From positions 51,873 through 115,872 of the forward strand of contig CAJTXP010000004.1 of assembly GCA_910583615.1 (NCBI GenBank): a stretch of DNA of 64,000 nt, in the 5' to 3' direction. This DNA is from an uncultured Lachnospiraceae bacterium. GTDB lineage: Bacteria > Bacillota > Clostridia > Lachnospirales > Lachnospiraceae. Positions 1 to 9,026 of this stretch are shown piece by piece. Numbering within the stretch: position 1 is the first letter of the stretch; the number at the start of each line of letters is the position of its first letter. A program made the translations under genes and the position numbers. The notes under the pieces were generated by a model. That model was not told the DNA's origin, did no database searches, and worked only from the letters and a program-made list of their open reading frames with translations.

Positions 1-1368
1 GCCCTGCGGATATTTCGTCTTTGCCACTACCACTTCCAGGTTTTCGCAGTCCGCAGTCTTTGCCTTCATCAGTTCGATGGCATCCGGCTTGTTATCTTCA
101 ATCACGATAATTCCTTTTTTCGCGTCTACCGTCTTGACAATTGCCTTCAGGCCGAAGATTACGTCGTCTGCAAACTCCAGAAGCACTCTGTGGTCCGCGG
201 TCAGAAGCGGTTCGCACTCGCATCCGTTCAGCAGCACGGCATCGATGGGCTTGTTGGGTTTTAACTTGACAGAAGTCGGGAATCCCGCTCCGCCCATACC
301 GACGATTCCGCTTTCACGGACAATATCGATAATCTCGTCCGGAGTCAGGCTGTCAAGATCCTTATGGGATTTTACAGATTCGTGCAGAGTATTTTTTCCA
401 TCAGACTCAATCACAACAGACAGGCATTCGCCTCTTGTTGCATGCGGATGGTTCTCGATGGCCGTCACTGTTCCGCTGACACTGGAATGAACCGGAGCGC
501 TGATAAATCCTGCCTGCTCGCCGATCACCTGACCGACTTTCACGGTATCGCCCACCTGCACCACAGGATTGGCCGGAGCGCCCGCGTGCATGGACAGCGG
601 AATGACCACGGTCTTCGGATCCGGAAATCTTTCCAGCGGAATATGCTCGGTAAATTCCTTCCGCTCCGACGGATGGATGCCGCCGTAATAGCCTTCCAGC
701 CTGTTCTCGCGGATGGACTTTACATAATCGTTTACAAACTTAAAGTCAACTTTGGAATAGTCACGAAGCTGGACGGGCTGATCCAGGAACTCGGAAAGGC
801 GTCCCTGTTTTTCCAGTCTTTTGTAGATTTTCTCCCATGCGCAGTCCTTGTTGGGATCCACTTCGCATTTGCCGTTCTTCGCGCCGCCGCACTGGCCGTT
901 GACCAGGCTCTTGGAACAGTCCACGATGGGACAGATGCCGCCGGTCACGTTCAGATAACACTGTGCGCATGCATCACAGCTTTTCTTCGTCAGAGCCATG
1001 CCGTGATGTCCTGTATAGTTCAGGGAATCGCTGGCTGCGTAAACGGATTTTCCTGTCAGATCCGCAACCGTCTGAATGCCCAGTCCGCAGGACGCCACCA
1101 GAATATGTTCGGTCCCCTCCGGGATCATATCCTGTAACTTTCTCGCTGTCTGGGTACTGTTGCACAGAAAATCAACTCTTGCAGTACCTGTAACGGTCTT
1201 TCCCTGTTCAGTGACAAGCTTTTCAAGCTCACCGCATTCTGGTTCGTCAATGGTTTCGAATTCCTTGAAGCACTTGTTGCAGGCAATGATGAACAGGTTG
1301 TCAACATCAGCCAGTAATGACACCAGTTCGTCGCTGCTTTTCAACTTATACTTAGTATAGTTTTCCAA
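1..1368 (-). CDS. MetV-RnfC fusion protein (3' end outside window)
   Basis: The frame is open from 1368 to the window edge (456 codons; the stop lies outside). The first ~190 residues resemble the MetV / C-terminal methylene-THF reductase partner domain, with a Cys-rich stretch (KKSCDACAQCY, GGICPIVDCSKS, GQCGGAKNGKC) that probably binds metal or Fe-S. The rest is RnfC-like: the GGIHPSERK opening, a biotinyl-like fold (SAPVHSSVSGTV) and the flavin/NADH-site motif GMGGAGFPTSVKL. In acetogens such MetV/RnfC2 proteins partner MetF, which reduces methylene-THF; that role is inference here because the downstream genes are not visible. TTG at 1368 has AAGGAAGGTGAG about 3 bases upstream; in-frame ATGs at 1410 and 1431 are alternatives. 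The product could instead be another RnfC-family electron-transfer subunit. Confidence 0.75.
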   Translation of the reverse strand, partial: MENYTKYKLKSSDELVSLLADVDNLFIIACNKCFKEFETIDEPECGELEKLVTEQGKTVTGTARVDFLCNSTQTARKLQDMIPEGTEHILVASCGLGIQTVADLTGKSVYAASDSLNYTGHHGMALTKKSCDACAQCYLNVTGGICPIVDCSKSLVNGQCGGAKNGKCEVDPNKDCAWEKIYKRLEKQGRLSEFLDQPVQLRDYSKVDFKFVNDYVKSIRENRLEGYYGGIHPSERKEFTEHIPLERFPDPKTVVIPLSMHAGAPANPVVQVGDTVKVGQVIGEQAGFISAPVHSSVSGTVTAIENHPHATRGECLSVVIESDGKNTLHESVKSHKDLDSLTPDEIIDIVRESGIVGMGGAGFPTSVKLKPNKPIDAVLLNGCECEPLLTADHRVLLEFADDVIFGLKAIVKTVDAKKGIIVIEDNKPDAIELMKAKTADCENLEVVVAKTKYPQG

Positions 1369-1497
1369 TTGCTCACCTTCCTTATCTTTATTTGCAAAAC
1401 CGATACTCATTCGTTTTTGTCCTTTTTTCATCCTCTGCACTTTGAAGAAAAAACAACAACCGGCAAATAAGTCAGCTTTGTATTTAACACCGCTTTC

Positions 1498-1526
1498 AGT
1501 ATAATACAGATTCACCATATTTTCCA
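1498..1526 (-). promoter_or_regulatory. sigma-70-type promoter for the MetV-RnfC gene
   Basis: On the minus strand TGGAAA (1526-1521), a 17-base spacer and TATACT (1503-1498) form a plausible -35/-10 pair. It sits about 130 bases ahead of the preferred TTG start. The surrounding DNA is strongly AT-rich. No other regulatory structure was recognised between 1432 and 1590. Confidence 0.45.
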
Positions 1527-1591
1527 GTGAAAATATATATTTTTTTGTAAAAAATTTTTACCAGTGACACCGGTCATTTTTGTGCGGCAGA

Positions 1592-1632
1592 AAAGCCCGG
1601 AAAAACAGGCTTTCCGCTGTTTTCCGGGCTTT
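1592..1632 (-). terminator. terminator after the MerR gene
   Basis: A long stem (AAAGCCCGGAAAA-ACAG against CTG-TTTTCCGGGCTTT, one bulge) lies 42-82 bases past the regulator stop at 1674. On the minus strand the second arm ends in TTTTC, so termination is plausible though the U-tract is short. Confidence 0.6.
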
Positions 1633-1673
1633 CCATCCCATGCGTGCGGTTGTGGTTCGGTTTCTTCGCCTGT

Positions 1674-2501
1674 CTACCGGAGAAAATTCCACGCAAACAG
1701 CGGAATCAGGCATACTCCCATGAGCAGCCCGAGCGTGACGCTGCCGCTGACTGCAATAAAATATAAAAACAACGCTGCAGGTATCAGGCAGGCCCCGCAT
1801 ATACGGAACCATTTTCTTCTTCCTTCCGGTACGCCCTTCAGTTCTTCCTCCAGCTCCTCCGGATGGGTCATCGTACACCGGATACATGCGCCAAAACGGC
1901 CAAACCTGCGCACAGCGGTATATTCCACCCCGTCGATCTCAAATATTGGATACATGCTTTCTTTTGTAATCACAAGATCCAGGTTGTTTTCACGTGCATA
2001 TTCGAACAGCGCCTCGGAAAATTCCGCGGGCGTCAGCGCCATATTGTTCGGAACGAAAGAGAACTTCCTTTTTCTCTCTGCCTTCGCCAGTTTTTTGTAA
2101 TCGTCCACAATCATCATAAATCTTCCCCCCTGTGCTTCCATTTTTTCCATTTCTTCGAGAACAGCTTCCGTATCCAGAGCAGACAGTTCGGTATGGACCA
2201 GTTTTCTGCAGATACTGATTCCTGCCTTCAGTTCTTTCTGACGCTTCTCCAGTTGTTCCAGATGTCTCCTCATCTGTTCTTCCAGAGAAATTCTCTCCTC
2301 CAGTATTTCCCGGATCTCTTCGATGGAGACGTCCAGCTTCCGAAGCATCCGGATCGTCTTCAGGGTCTTTTCGTCTTCTTCCGTATATTCCCGATAGTTG
2401 TTCGAATCGTTCCGCTTTGGATGGAGCAGCCCCTTTTTCTCATAGAAACGTATGTTCTGTTTTGTGATACCAGTTCTTTTTTCCAGTTCCTGAATGTTCA
2501 T
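1674..2501 (-). CDS. MerR-family regulator with C-terminal membrane anchor
   Basis: Residues ~1-70 are a MerR winged helix (MNIQELEKRTGI, IRFYEKKGLL, YREYTEED), followed by a coiled-coil dimerisation helix (~75-130). The middle carries a Cys-containing segment (FGACIRCTMTHPEE) and the C-terminus has two adjacent hydrophobic helices (GACLIPAALFLYFIAV and LGLLMGVCLIPLFAW). ATG 2501 has GGGAGGTG 6 bases upstream; a GTG at 2510 overlaps that ribosome site and is less likely. It is divergent from the Bce-type transporter operon, so it may control it, but the only clear MerR-type promoter faces its own gene. The inducer is unknown; a membrane anchor is unusual for MerR proteins. Confidence 0.85.
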   Translation of the reverse strand: MNIQELEKRTGITKQNIRFYEKKGLLHPKRNDSNNYREYTEEDEKTLKTIRMLRKLDVSIEEIREILEERISLEEQMRRHLEQLEKRQKELKAGISICRKLVHTELSALDTEAVLEEMEKMEAQGGRFMMIVDDYKKLAKAERKRKFSFVPNNMALTPAEFSEALFEYARENNLDLVITKESMYPIFEIDGVEYTAVRRFGRFGACIRCTMTHPEELEEELKGVPEGRRKWFRICGACLIPAALFLYFIAVSGSVTLGLLMGVCLIPLFAWNFLR

Positions 2502-2531
2502 CCTGCGCACCTCCCGGCTTCTGATAACCCC

Positions 2532-2562
2532 ACTATAAAGGATATACCTGGTATAAGGTCAA
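2532..2562 (-). promoter_or_regulatory. MerR-type promoter with 19-base spacer and operator palindrome
   Basis: TTGACC (2562-2557) and TATAGT (2537-2532) on the minus strand are separated by 19 bases, the overlong spacer typical of promoters that MerR proteins untwist. The spacer contains the palindrome TATACC-T-GGTATA (2543-2555). The likely transcript begins just ahead of the MerR start at 2501, which implies autoregulation. Confidence 0.75.
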
Positions 2563-2627
2563 GGGTTTTTACAATTCTTTTTCCATTTTCCTTTCAGCGG
2601 CTGTAAGTGTTCTTCTTTCTTTCCTTA

Positions 2628-2636
2628 TGCTATGAT
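2628..2636 (+). promoter_or_regulatory. extended -10 candidate for the transporter operon
   Basis: TGC-TATGAT is an extended -10 element 31 bases ahead of the ABC ATPase start. No good -35 hexamer is seen 17 bases further up, so it would need an activator or rely on the TG extension. Confidence 0.35.
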
Positions 2637-2666
2637 AGTTCCAGAAGCAAAGGAGGTAAAACGAAA

Positions 2667-3440
2667 ATGGAACCTGTTCTAAAGATTGAATCTTTAAAGA
2701 AATATTACGGCAGATCGAAAAATCAGACGAAAGCCCTGGACGGCATCTCGTTTCAGGTCATGCCCGGAGAATTTCTGGGCATCATGGGGAGCAGCGGCTC
2801 CGGCAAATCCACCCTGCTGAACTGTATCGCCACCGTGACCAGGCCGGACAGCGGCAGCATCACCATGAACGGCAGGCAGATCCAGACGCTGAAAGGAGCA
2901 GAGCTGGCCGACTATCGGGGAAAGGAGATTGGATACCTGTTTCAGAATTTTGAACTGCTGGATAATCTGACCGGACGGGAAAACATTCTGCTCCCGCCGT
3001 CTCTGCACGGAGTACCGGAGAGGGAAAGCCGGAAGCGTCTGGAACATCTGGCGTCTTATCTGGGAGTGACCGATGTTCTGCCAAAATTCCCCGCCCAGAT
3101 GTCCGGCGGCCAGAAACAGCGGATCGCAGCCGCCCGGGCGCTGATCCTGAACCCGGGACTCATCCTTGCGGATGAACCGACCGGCGCTCTGGATTCCGGA
3201 AACGCCAAAGCACTGATGGAAAAGCTCTCCTGCCTGAACCAGAAGGAAAACGCCGCCATTTTGATAGTAACCCACGATTCCGGCGCCGCCAGCTACTGCA
3301 GGCGAATTCTTTTCATTCAGGACGGCGTGATTTTCCATGAACTCCGCAGATGCATTCCGGAGGAGTCCAGACAGGAGTTCTATTCCCGGATTTTAAATGT
3401 CATGGCGCAGTTGGGAGGTGGCAGTGCAAATGTTCTTTAA
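2667..3440 (+). CDS. BceA-type ABC transporter ATP-binding protein
   Basis: The 257-residue ATPase has Walker A GSSGSGKS (41-48), signature MSGGQKQR, Walker B ILADEPTGALD and a switch His in THD. It belongs to the MacB/LolD/BceA branch that powers FtsX-like permeases. ATG 2667 has AAAGGAGG 9 bases upstream. Its last codons overlap the permease start (3430), indicating translational coupling. With the permease and the two-component genes that follow, it forms a module that typically detects and detoxifies cell-wall-active peptides such as bacitracin or lantibiotics; the actual substrate cannot be read from sequence. Confidence 0.92.
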   Translation: MEPVLKIESLKKYYGRSKNQTKALDGISFQVMPGEFLGIMGSSGSGKSTLLNCIATVTRPDSGSITMNGRQIQTLKGAELADYRGKEIGYLFQNFELLDNLTGRENILLPPSLHGVPERESRKRLEHLASYLGVTDVLPKFPAQMSGGQKQRIAAARALILNPGLILADEPTGALDSGNAKALMEKLSCLNQKENAAILIVTHDSGAASYCRRILFIQDGVIFHELRRCIPEESRQEFYSRILNVMAQLGGGSANVL

Positions 3441-5496
3441 ACTGGTCTCTTTGAACAGCCGCCGGAGCCGGAAGGAAAACGGACTGTTTTTCAGTTCTCT
3501 TCTGATCTCGGTCCTGGCGTTCTACATGATTCTGTCACTGCCGCAGCAGGATGTCATGCTTTTTCTGAACCGGATGGAATCCTACGCCATAGACCGGCTG
3601 CTGTCCATGATCCCCATCTTATATGGCGTAACCCTGTTCCTCCTGTTCTTCCTCATCTATTATGCCGGCAGATACCAGCTGGAACGGCGCAGGCATGAAT
3701 TCGGCGTCTGCCTGATGCTGGGTATGCGCCGCGGCAGGCTGTTTGCCATGCTCCTTCTGGAGGAACTGGGCAGCAGCCTCCTCTCTCTGGCCGTCGGGCT
3801 GCCTGCCGCCGTCCTGTTATCAGAGTTGGTCAGCCTGGTCACGGTCAGACTGACCGGCATCGGAATCATCGGGCATCAGACGACCCTTTCCTGGAAAGCA
3901 GTGCTGTGGACAGCCGCCGGGTTTCTTTTGATCCGTCTGGCCGCCTTTCTCATACTCAGCGGAAGGATCAGCCGTCAGGAGATCGACTCCCTTCTGGCTG
4001 ACGCCCCGGAGGACGCCGAAAAGCAGACGGCTTCCCCTCTTCATGCAGCCGCCATCCTGGCCGGCGTTCTCTGCCTGGCCGCCGCCTATGGGCTGGCGAT
4101 TAGCGGAACGGCCTGGTCCGGCGTCCGAACCATGGGAACGACCGTCGCCTTCGGACTTCTGGGAACCTTTCTTTTCTTCCGGGGACTACGTTTTCCCATG
4201 GAACTTGTCCTAAAGTCCGGAAGAAGAAAAGACCGCAGGCTCCATGTCTTCCACATGCGTCAGATTCAGGAGACGGTGATCCGCCGCTCGAATACCCTTG
4301 CCGTCTGTTCTCTGCTGATCCTTGCCGCCCTGTGCTGTTTCGGAGCCGGCGTGTCCATCTTCCGATATTACGGACAGTCGGAGCCTTATGTCCTGGCTTA
4401 TACGTTTACCGGCATGGACAGCGAAAAGGACGCGGAGACGGTCCGGCAGACGCTGACCGCTTACGGTCTGGACGCGCCGTTCTCGGATCTGTTCGAGATG
4501 AGAATCGGCCATATCCGTACAACAGAGGATTATGAGCATGCGTTTCAGATGGAGCCGGTCATGTCCGCACTGCGGAATATGCCCCCTTCCACCGATACGG
4601 AAGTACTGCTCAACAATCTTAGCTATGCAACCTGCCCGTATCTGATCTCCCTTGACAGCTACAACCGGCTTCTGTCCGCCGCCGGTATGCAGGAGCTTAC
4701 TCTGGCGCAGGGAGAAGCCGCCGTCTACATGAACCGCGGCTTTACGACTCCCGCACAGATCGAACTGCTTGACCGTATTCTGGAATCCGAACCGGAAGCG
4801 GTGCTGGACCAGGAGACGATCCGTCTGACCAGAACCATCCAGACAGTCAATCTGGTCGCAGACCGCTCCATCACCCTGTCCTTTGCACTGATCCTGCCGG
4901 ATGACAGATTCGAATACTATACCCAGGGAACCTGCAGCATCTATCTCAACGGCGTCCTTGCAGAGGAAACAGAAGCACAGGCCGGCCTTCTGGCGGTCAT
5001 CTCAGATCTGAACGATAAGTTCGACCGGACCGGCCTCTCCTATGAAAGCTATCTGCAGAATATGGGACGGCAGCTCTTCTACATGGTAGCTGCCAGCTAC
5101 ATCACTCTTTATCTGGCGGTCATCTTTCTGCTCATCGCCAATACGGTCATCGGCGTACAGTTTCTCATGGGACAGCAGAAATCCGGCCGCCGATACAGAA
5201 CATTAGTTCGACTCGGAGCCGCATATGAGACACTGTGCAGGTCCGCCGGGAAACAGATCCACTGGTATTTCGGCATTCCCGCCGTTGTCGCCGTATGCAG
5301 CAGCCTGTTCGGGGTCTGGTCTCTGCTGACCGGGATCCTGCCCTCCTCCGTCAGAAACAGCCATTCTGAAATGCTGCTGATTTCTGCCGCTATGATTCTG
5401 GTGCTTTCTGTGATAGAATTGATCTATATCATGGCAGTGAAACGCGCCAGCGACCGTTATCTGCTGACGCTGATGGTACCGATGCGGGAAGAATAG
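3430..5496 (+). CDS. BceB-type FtsX-like permease
   Basis: About 688 residues with the BceB plan: N-terminal helix, a first FtsX-like helix group (~55-240), a large soluble domain (~310-530) and a last helix group near the C-terminus. The large loop is the peptide- or lipid-II-complex-sensing part in this family. ATG 3430 follows GGGAGG by 11 bases and overlaps the ATPase gene by 11 bases. The permease normally signals directly to the adjacent short-loop kinase, so transport flux and gene induction are linked. Specificity is unknown. Confidence 0.9.
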   Translation: MFFKLVSLNSRRSRKENGLFFSSLLISVLAFYMILSLPQQDVMLFLNRMESYAIDRLLSMIPILYGVTLFLLFFLIYYAGRYQLERRRHEFGVCLMLGMRRGRLFAMLLLEELGSSLLSLAVGLPAAVLLSELVSLVTVRLTGIGIIGHQTTLSWKAVLWTAAGFLLIRLAAFLILSGRISRQEIDSLLADAPEDAEKQTASPLHAAAILAGVLCLAAAYGLAISGTAWSGVRTMGTTVAFGLLGTFLFFRGLRFPMELVLKSGRRKDRRLHVFHMRQIQETVIRRSNTLAVCSLLILAALCCFGAGVSIFRYYGQSEPYVLAYTFTGMDSEKDAETVRQTLTAYGLDAPFSDLFEMRIGHIRTTEDYEHAFQMEPVMSALRNMPPSTDTEVLLNNLSYATCPYLISLDSYNRLLSAAGMQELTLAQGEAAVYMNRGFTTPAQIELLDRILESEPEAVLDQETIRLTRTIQTVNLVADRSITLSFALILPDDRFEYYTQGTCSIYLNGVLAEETEAQAGLLAVISDLNDKFDRTGLSYESYLQNMGRQLFYMVAASYITLYLAVIFLLIANTVIGVQFLMGQQKSGRRYRTLVRLGAAYETLCRSAGKQIHWYFGIPAVVAVCSSLFGVWSLLTGILPSSVRNSHSEMLLISAAMILVLSVIELIYIMAVKRASDRYLLTLMVPMREE

Positions 5497-5540
5497 CCCC
5501 CGGCTGACCATTTCCATTGTAAAAAGGGAAGGAGAACTGT

Positions 5541-6221
5541 ATGAAACAGATTGCCGTTGTAGAAGATGAGATTTTTATGCGGGAGGAATTATCCGACATT
5601 CTGCAAAAGGCCGGCTACCGCGTTCTGGAAATCACGGAATTTCATCAGGCGGCCGATCAGCTTCTTGCGCTCTCTCCCGACCTGGTCCTGCTGGATCTAA
5701 ACCTGCCCCAGACGGGCGGATTTCCGATCTGCCGGGAGATCAAGCAGAAAAGCGCCATCCCTGTGCTTGTGCTCACCTCCCGGGACCAGATGCGGGACGA
5801 ACTGCACGCTCTGGAGCTTGGGGCGGACGAATACCTGACAAAACCATGCCGGAAGGAACGTCTGCTCGCCCGGGTGGCCAATGTACTGAAACGCTACGAG
5901 GGCCGGCCCAATCTGCTGGAAGGCCCCGGGTTCCTGCTGGACCGGCAGACCTACACCCTGTACATCCATAACCGCTCCGTAGTCCTTCCCAAAAATCAGG
6001 GAAAGCTTCTGGAAGTATTCGTCAATCACGGCGGCGAAACCGTCTCCAGGGACGCGCTCTGCCTCGCCCTCTGGGAAACTACGGAGTTTATTGACGAAAA
6101 CGCCCTTCAGGTCAATCTGACCCGATTGAAAAAGAACATGGCAAAACTCGGAATGCCGCAGCAGATCGTCCCGGTCCGCGGAATCGGCTACCGGCTTCTG
6201 CCGGAAGGAGGCTCCTTATGA
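5541..6221 (+). CDS. OmpR-family response regulator of the Bce-type module
   Basis: Receiver domain with acidic pocket VVEDE, phospho-Asp 52 (LVLLDLNLP), a TSR switch and Lys 101 (LTKPC), followed by an OmpR winged helix (VSRDALCLALW ... ENALQVNLTRLKK ... VRGIGYRL). It is 226 residues, the usual length for BceR. GGAAGGAGAACTGT precedes the ATG. The stop overlaps the kinase start by 4 bases. Its expected target is the transporter operon promoter, but I found no clear direct repeat there. Confidence 0.92.
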   Translation: MKQIAVVEDEIFMREELSDILQKAGYRVLEITEFHQAADQLLALSPDLVLLDLNLPQTGGFPICREIKQKSAIPVLVLTSRDQMRDELHALELGADEYLTKPCRKERLLARVANVLKRYEGRPNLLEGPGFLLDRQTYTLYIHNRSVVLPKNQGKLLEVFVNHGGETVSRDALCLALWETTEFIDENALQVNLTRLKKNMAKLGMPQQIVPVRGIGYRLLPEGGSL

Positions 6222-7228
6222 AACAATGGCCCAACACGCTCCTGCAGTATGTGCCGTGGCTGCTTCTGCTGCTTGGAGCCGATGCATTTGCAGCGCTGCT
6301 TCTGTGGATCGCGGATGTACAGGCATTTTACTCCCTTGCTTCCGTGATCCTGCTGGCCACACTCCTGTTTTTCTCCGCCGTATGCATGGTGCTGATCCGC
6401 CGGGAGCAGAAAAGAACGCAGGCGTTCTCCGATTTTCTTCACAATCCGGATCTGTGCAGCGAAGAAACCCTGTTTCACACCGTCGGCCCGTCGCACCGTG
6501 CGTCGATCCGGCTGCTGGGCAGGATTCTGCGCGGCATGCAGGACGACTATGCCCGTCTTCAGACGCAGATCGGCGACCAGGAAGAATATGTGGAGGCGTG
6601 GGCGCATGAAGCAAAGACCCCGCTTTCTCTGCTGACTCTGCTTCTGGACAACCGCCGGGATGAACTGTCCGACGATCTGAGTTTTAAACTGGACCATATC
6701 CGGAACCGCCTGCAGGAATCCGTGGATCAGATGCTGTTCTACGCACGGCTGAAGGGGGTTCGGAAGGATTACCTGTTTGAACATCTATCGGTCCGCGCCT
6801 GTCTGGACGAGGTACTGGACGATTACCGTCCGCTGCTTCAGGAAAAGCAGTTCCGGGTCCGGCTCGAGCTGTCCGATCACATGGCCTATTCGGACCGGAG
6901 AGGGCTGCGCTTCCTTCTGGGACAGATCATCAGCAACTCCGTCAAATACTGCAGCCGGGAACCGGAACTGCACATTTTCTCTCTCCGGCAGGACGACCGC
7001 TTCCTCCTCTGTATCCGGGACAACGGCATCGGCGTGCGAAGCTGCGACCTTCCATGGATCTTTGAAAAGGGATTTACCGGCGATTCCGGTGAAGGGAGAA
7101 AAAAAGCCACCGGAATGGGCCTGTATCTCGCAGACGAAATGGCCAGAGAACTGAACCTGACGCTGGAAGCCCGCTCCCGGTGGGGAGAAGGCTTCGAGAT
7201 ACGGATTTCTTTTCCGGTGGTTTTATAA
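6218..7228 (+). CDS. BceS-type intramembrane-sensing histidine kinase
   Basis: Two closely spaced membrane helices (~9-31 and 36-60) with almost no extracytoplasmic loop mark the intramembrane-sensing class, which relies on its ABC transporter to detect peptide. His 130 in EAWAHEAKTPL is the phosphoacceptor. The ATPase domain has N (QIISNSVKY), G1 (DNGIGV) and G2 (KATGMGLYL) boxes. It overlaps the regulator gene by 4 bases and ends the operon; the next gene converges from 7261. Confidence 0.92.
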   Translation: MKQWPNTLLQYVPWLLLLLGADAFAALLLWIADVQAFYSLASVILLATLLFFSAVCMVLIRREQKRTQAFSDFLHNPDLCSEETLFHTVGPSHRASIRLLGRILRGMQDDYARLQTQIGDQEEYVEAWAHEAKTPLSLLTLLLDNRRDELSDDLSFKLDHIRNRLQESVDQMLFYARLKGVRKDYLFEHLSVRACLDEVLDDYRPLLQEKQFRVRLELSDHMAYSDRRGLRFLLGQIISNSVKYCSREPELHIFSLRQDDRFLLCIRDNGIGVRSCDLPWIFEKGFTGDSGEGRKKATGMGLYLADEMARELNLTLEARSRWGEGFEIRISFPVVL

Positions 7229-7260
7229 ATCTGTTTCCTGTCAAACGTTCGGAAAAACGC

Positions 7261-8769
7261 TTAATATCTCTTAATCTTCTTCGACGGCGTTTTGGGGAAC
7301 TCGGTCTCCCGCACCTTCAGACGATAGATCTTCTTATAGGCCGGAGCGTTTTTGTTCCAGTCGTCGATAAGCTCCTGCAGCGCGGCGCGTACATCCTGCA
7401 CGCCTTTTTTCTCCACATACTCCGCATCCGGGAAGATCTCCGCCTCGATGACGCCCTCGCTTTCGCGAACCAGCACTTCCTGAATAATCGGAGCCTCGGA
7501 CAGACGGTTCTCCAGCTCCTCCGGAGAGACATTCTCGCCGTTTTTCGTGATGATCAGGTTCTTTTTTCTTCCGGTCAGATAGACAAATCCCTCTTCGTCC
7601 ACATAGCCCAGGTCGCCGGTCCGGAGCCATCCGTCCACCAGCGTCTCTTCCGTCTCCTTCGGCATCTGGTAGTATCCCTGCATGACGCTGCTGCCCCGGA
7701 CCCACAGCTCCTCATCTACGACCTTCGCCTCGCAGTTGGGCATAAGCTGTCCCACGGAGCCTTTGCGGATGTTCCAGCTTACGGTGGTGCTGATGACCGG
7801 CGCACACTCGGTCATGCCGTATCCCTGCAGGATCGTAATGCCGTATTTTCCGAACAGGTCCAGCATGGCGGGCGGCATATACGCGCCTCCGCTGCAGATG
7901 GTATGGAACTGCTCTCCGAACACCTCCCGCTTCACGATTTCCGGCGGCAGCGCTGCCGCCTCCTGAAGCTTCTTCGCCATGGTCTCGATCATCAGCGGCA
8001 CCATCAGGATCACATTGGGCCTGAAGAGCTTGATGTTCTTCGCCATGCGGATCAGAGAATCGTTGATGCAGATGATGCTGCCAAGGGACAGCCCTTTCAG
8101 GATGTCCATGCTGAGGCAGTACGCGTGATGAACGGGCAGCACGGATAAAAGCACCGTCCGCTCCGGAAATTTCATATCCAGGCAGGTGGCGTTCTCCGCC
8201 AGATTCCGGTGGGTCAGCATGACGCCCTTGCTCTTCCCGGTCGTTCCCGAGGTAAACATGATGGTCGCCAGATCCTCCGGCTTCGGCTCATACGAACACG
8301 CACCTTCATGGGTTTTCAGAAGCTGCCCAAAAGACAGCGCCTCCCCGTCTTCCGCCGTCTTCTGCATGGAAATGACGGATTTCAGTTTCGGACATTTTGC
8401 CTTCGCCGCCAGCATCACGTCTTTGCGGACCTCGTCCACCACCAGCACGGCGGCATCCGACCGGTCGATGAGCTCGCACATCTCTTCCAGCGGAAGGGAC
8501 ACATCCAGGGGTACGCACACGTTCCCGCTGTTCACGGTTCCCAGATACGTCACCAGCCAGGGATAGGACGTCATACCGGTCAGCGCAACATGGCCGCTCT
8601 GTACGCCCAGCGCCTCCAGCACTCTGGAAAAGCTTTCACTGTCCCGTTTCAGGTCCGTATAGGACTTTGCCTCGATGGCATCCTTTCCGATCTTATAGCG
8701 GATGGCATCCTCCGCGCCGTAGTTCTGTTCCGCCTGTACCAGTATCTCACGAATCGTACTTATCGTCAT
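7261..8769 (-). CDS. AMP-dependent acyl ligase (acid-activating enzyme)
   Basis: A 502-residue ANL-superfamily enzyme: P-loop FTSGTTGKSKG (172-182), GYGMTECAP, the TGD hinge (LRTGDLGYVDEEG) and the C-terminal lysine motif PKTPSKKIKRY. It should adenylate a carboxylic acid and pass it to CoA or, given the free carrier protein encoded 13 bases upstream, to the carrier's phosphopantetheine. It is the last gene of the cluster running from 11749. The substrate cannot be read from sequence; medium- or long-chain fatty acids are the obvious guess given the SCP2 gene. An O-succinylbenzoate-CoA ligase role is unlikely because no menaquinone genes are nearby. Confidence 0.88.
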   Translation of the reverse strand: MTISTIREILVQAEQNYGAEDAIRYKIGKDAIEAKSYTDLKRDSESFSRVLEALGVQSGHVALTGMTSYPWLVTYLGTVNSGNVCVPLDVSLPLEEMCELIDRSDAAVLVVDEVRKDVMLAAKAKCPKLKSVISMQKTAEDGEALSFGQLLKTHEGACSYEPKPEDLATIMFTSGTTGKSKGVMLTHRNLAENATCLDMKFPERTVLLSVLPVHHAYCLSMDILKGLSLGSIICINDSLIRMAKNIKLFRPNVILMVPLMIETMAKKLQEAAALPPEIVKREVFGEQFHTICSGGAYMPPAMLDLFGKYGITILQGYGMTECAPVISTTVSWNIRKGSVGQLMPNCEAKVVDEELWVRGSSVMQGYYQMPKETEETLVDGWLRTGDLGYVDEEGFVYLTGRKKNLIITKNGENVSPEELENRLSEAPIIQEVLVRESEGVIEAEIFPDAEYVEKKGVQDVRAALQELIDDWNKNAPAYKKIYRLKVRETEFPKTPSKKIKRY

Positions 8770-8782
8770 CTCTCCACCTCAT

Positions 8783-9013
8783 CTATTCTGCTGACAGCTT
8801 TGCCAGATAGTCCACAGCCTCCTGCACCGTACGGATCTCCGACGCTTCCTGCTGATCGATCTCCACATCGAATTCGTCTTCCAGTTCGCCGAGCATGCTC
8901 ATAAAGTCAAAGGAGGTAAATCCCAGGTCCTCCATAAAACGGGATTCCGGATGCACATCCCCCGGCTCCACTTCCACATAATTACAAATGATTTCTGCTA
9001 ATTTCTCAAACAT
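8783..9013 (-). CDS. stand-alone acyl/peptidyl carrier protein
   Basis: A 76-residue acidic four-helix carrier protein. The phosphopantetheine serine lies in DLGFTSFDFMSM, where the usual DSL is TSF. Helix II and the tail (ELEDEFDVEIDQ) match ACP/PCP folds. ATG 9013 follows an AGGAGAAG ribosome site. It lies between the condensation protein and the AMP-ligase with 13-base gaps, so it is probably the shuttle that carries the activated acyl group to the condensation domain, not the fatty-acid-synthase AcpP. Confidence 0.9.
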   Translation of the reverse strand: MFEKLAEIICNYVEVEPGDVHPESRFMEDLGFTSFDFMSMLGELEDEFDVEIDQQEASEIRTVQEAVDYLAKLSAE

Positions 9014-9026
9014 TTTTCTTCTCCTC

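Noticed and set aside
364..1137. 257-residue open frame on the plus strand
   Set aside because: Antisense to the MetV-RnfC gene, which has clear domain motifs; composition reflects the complement.
7180..8148. 322-residue plus-strand frame
   Set aside because: Antisense to the AMP-ligase with intact ANL motifs.
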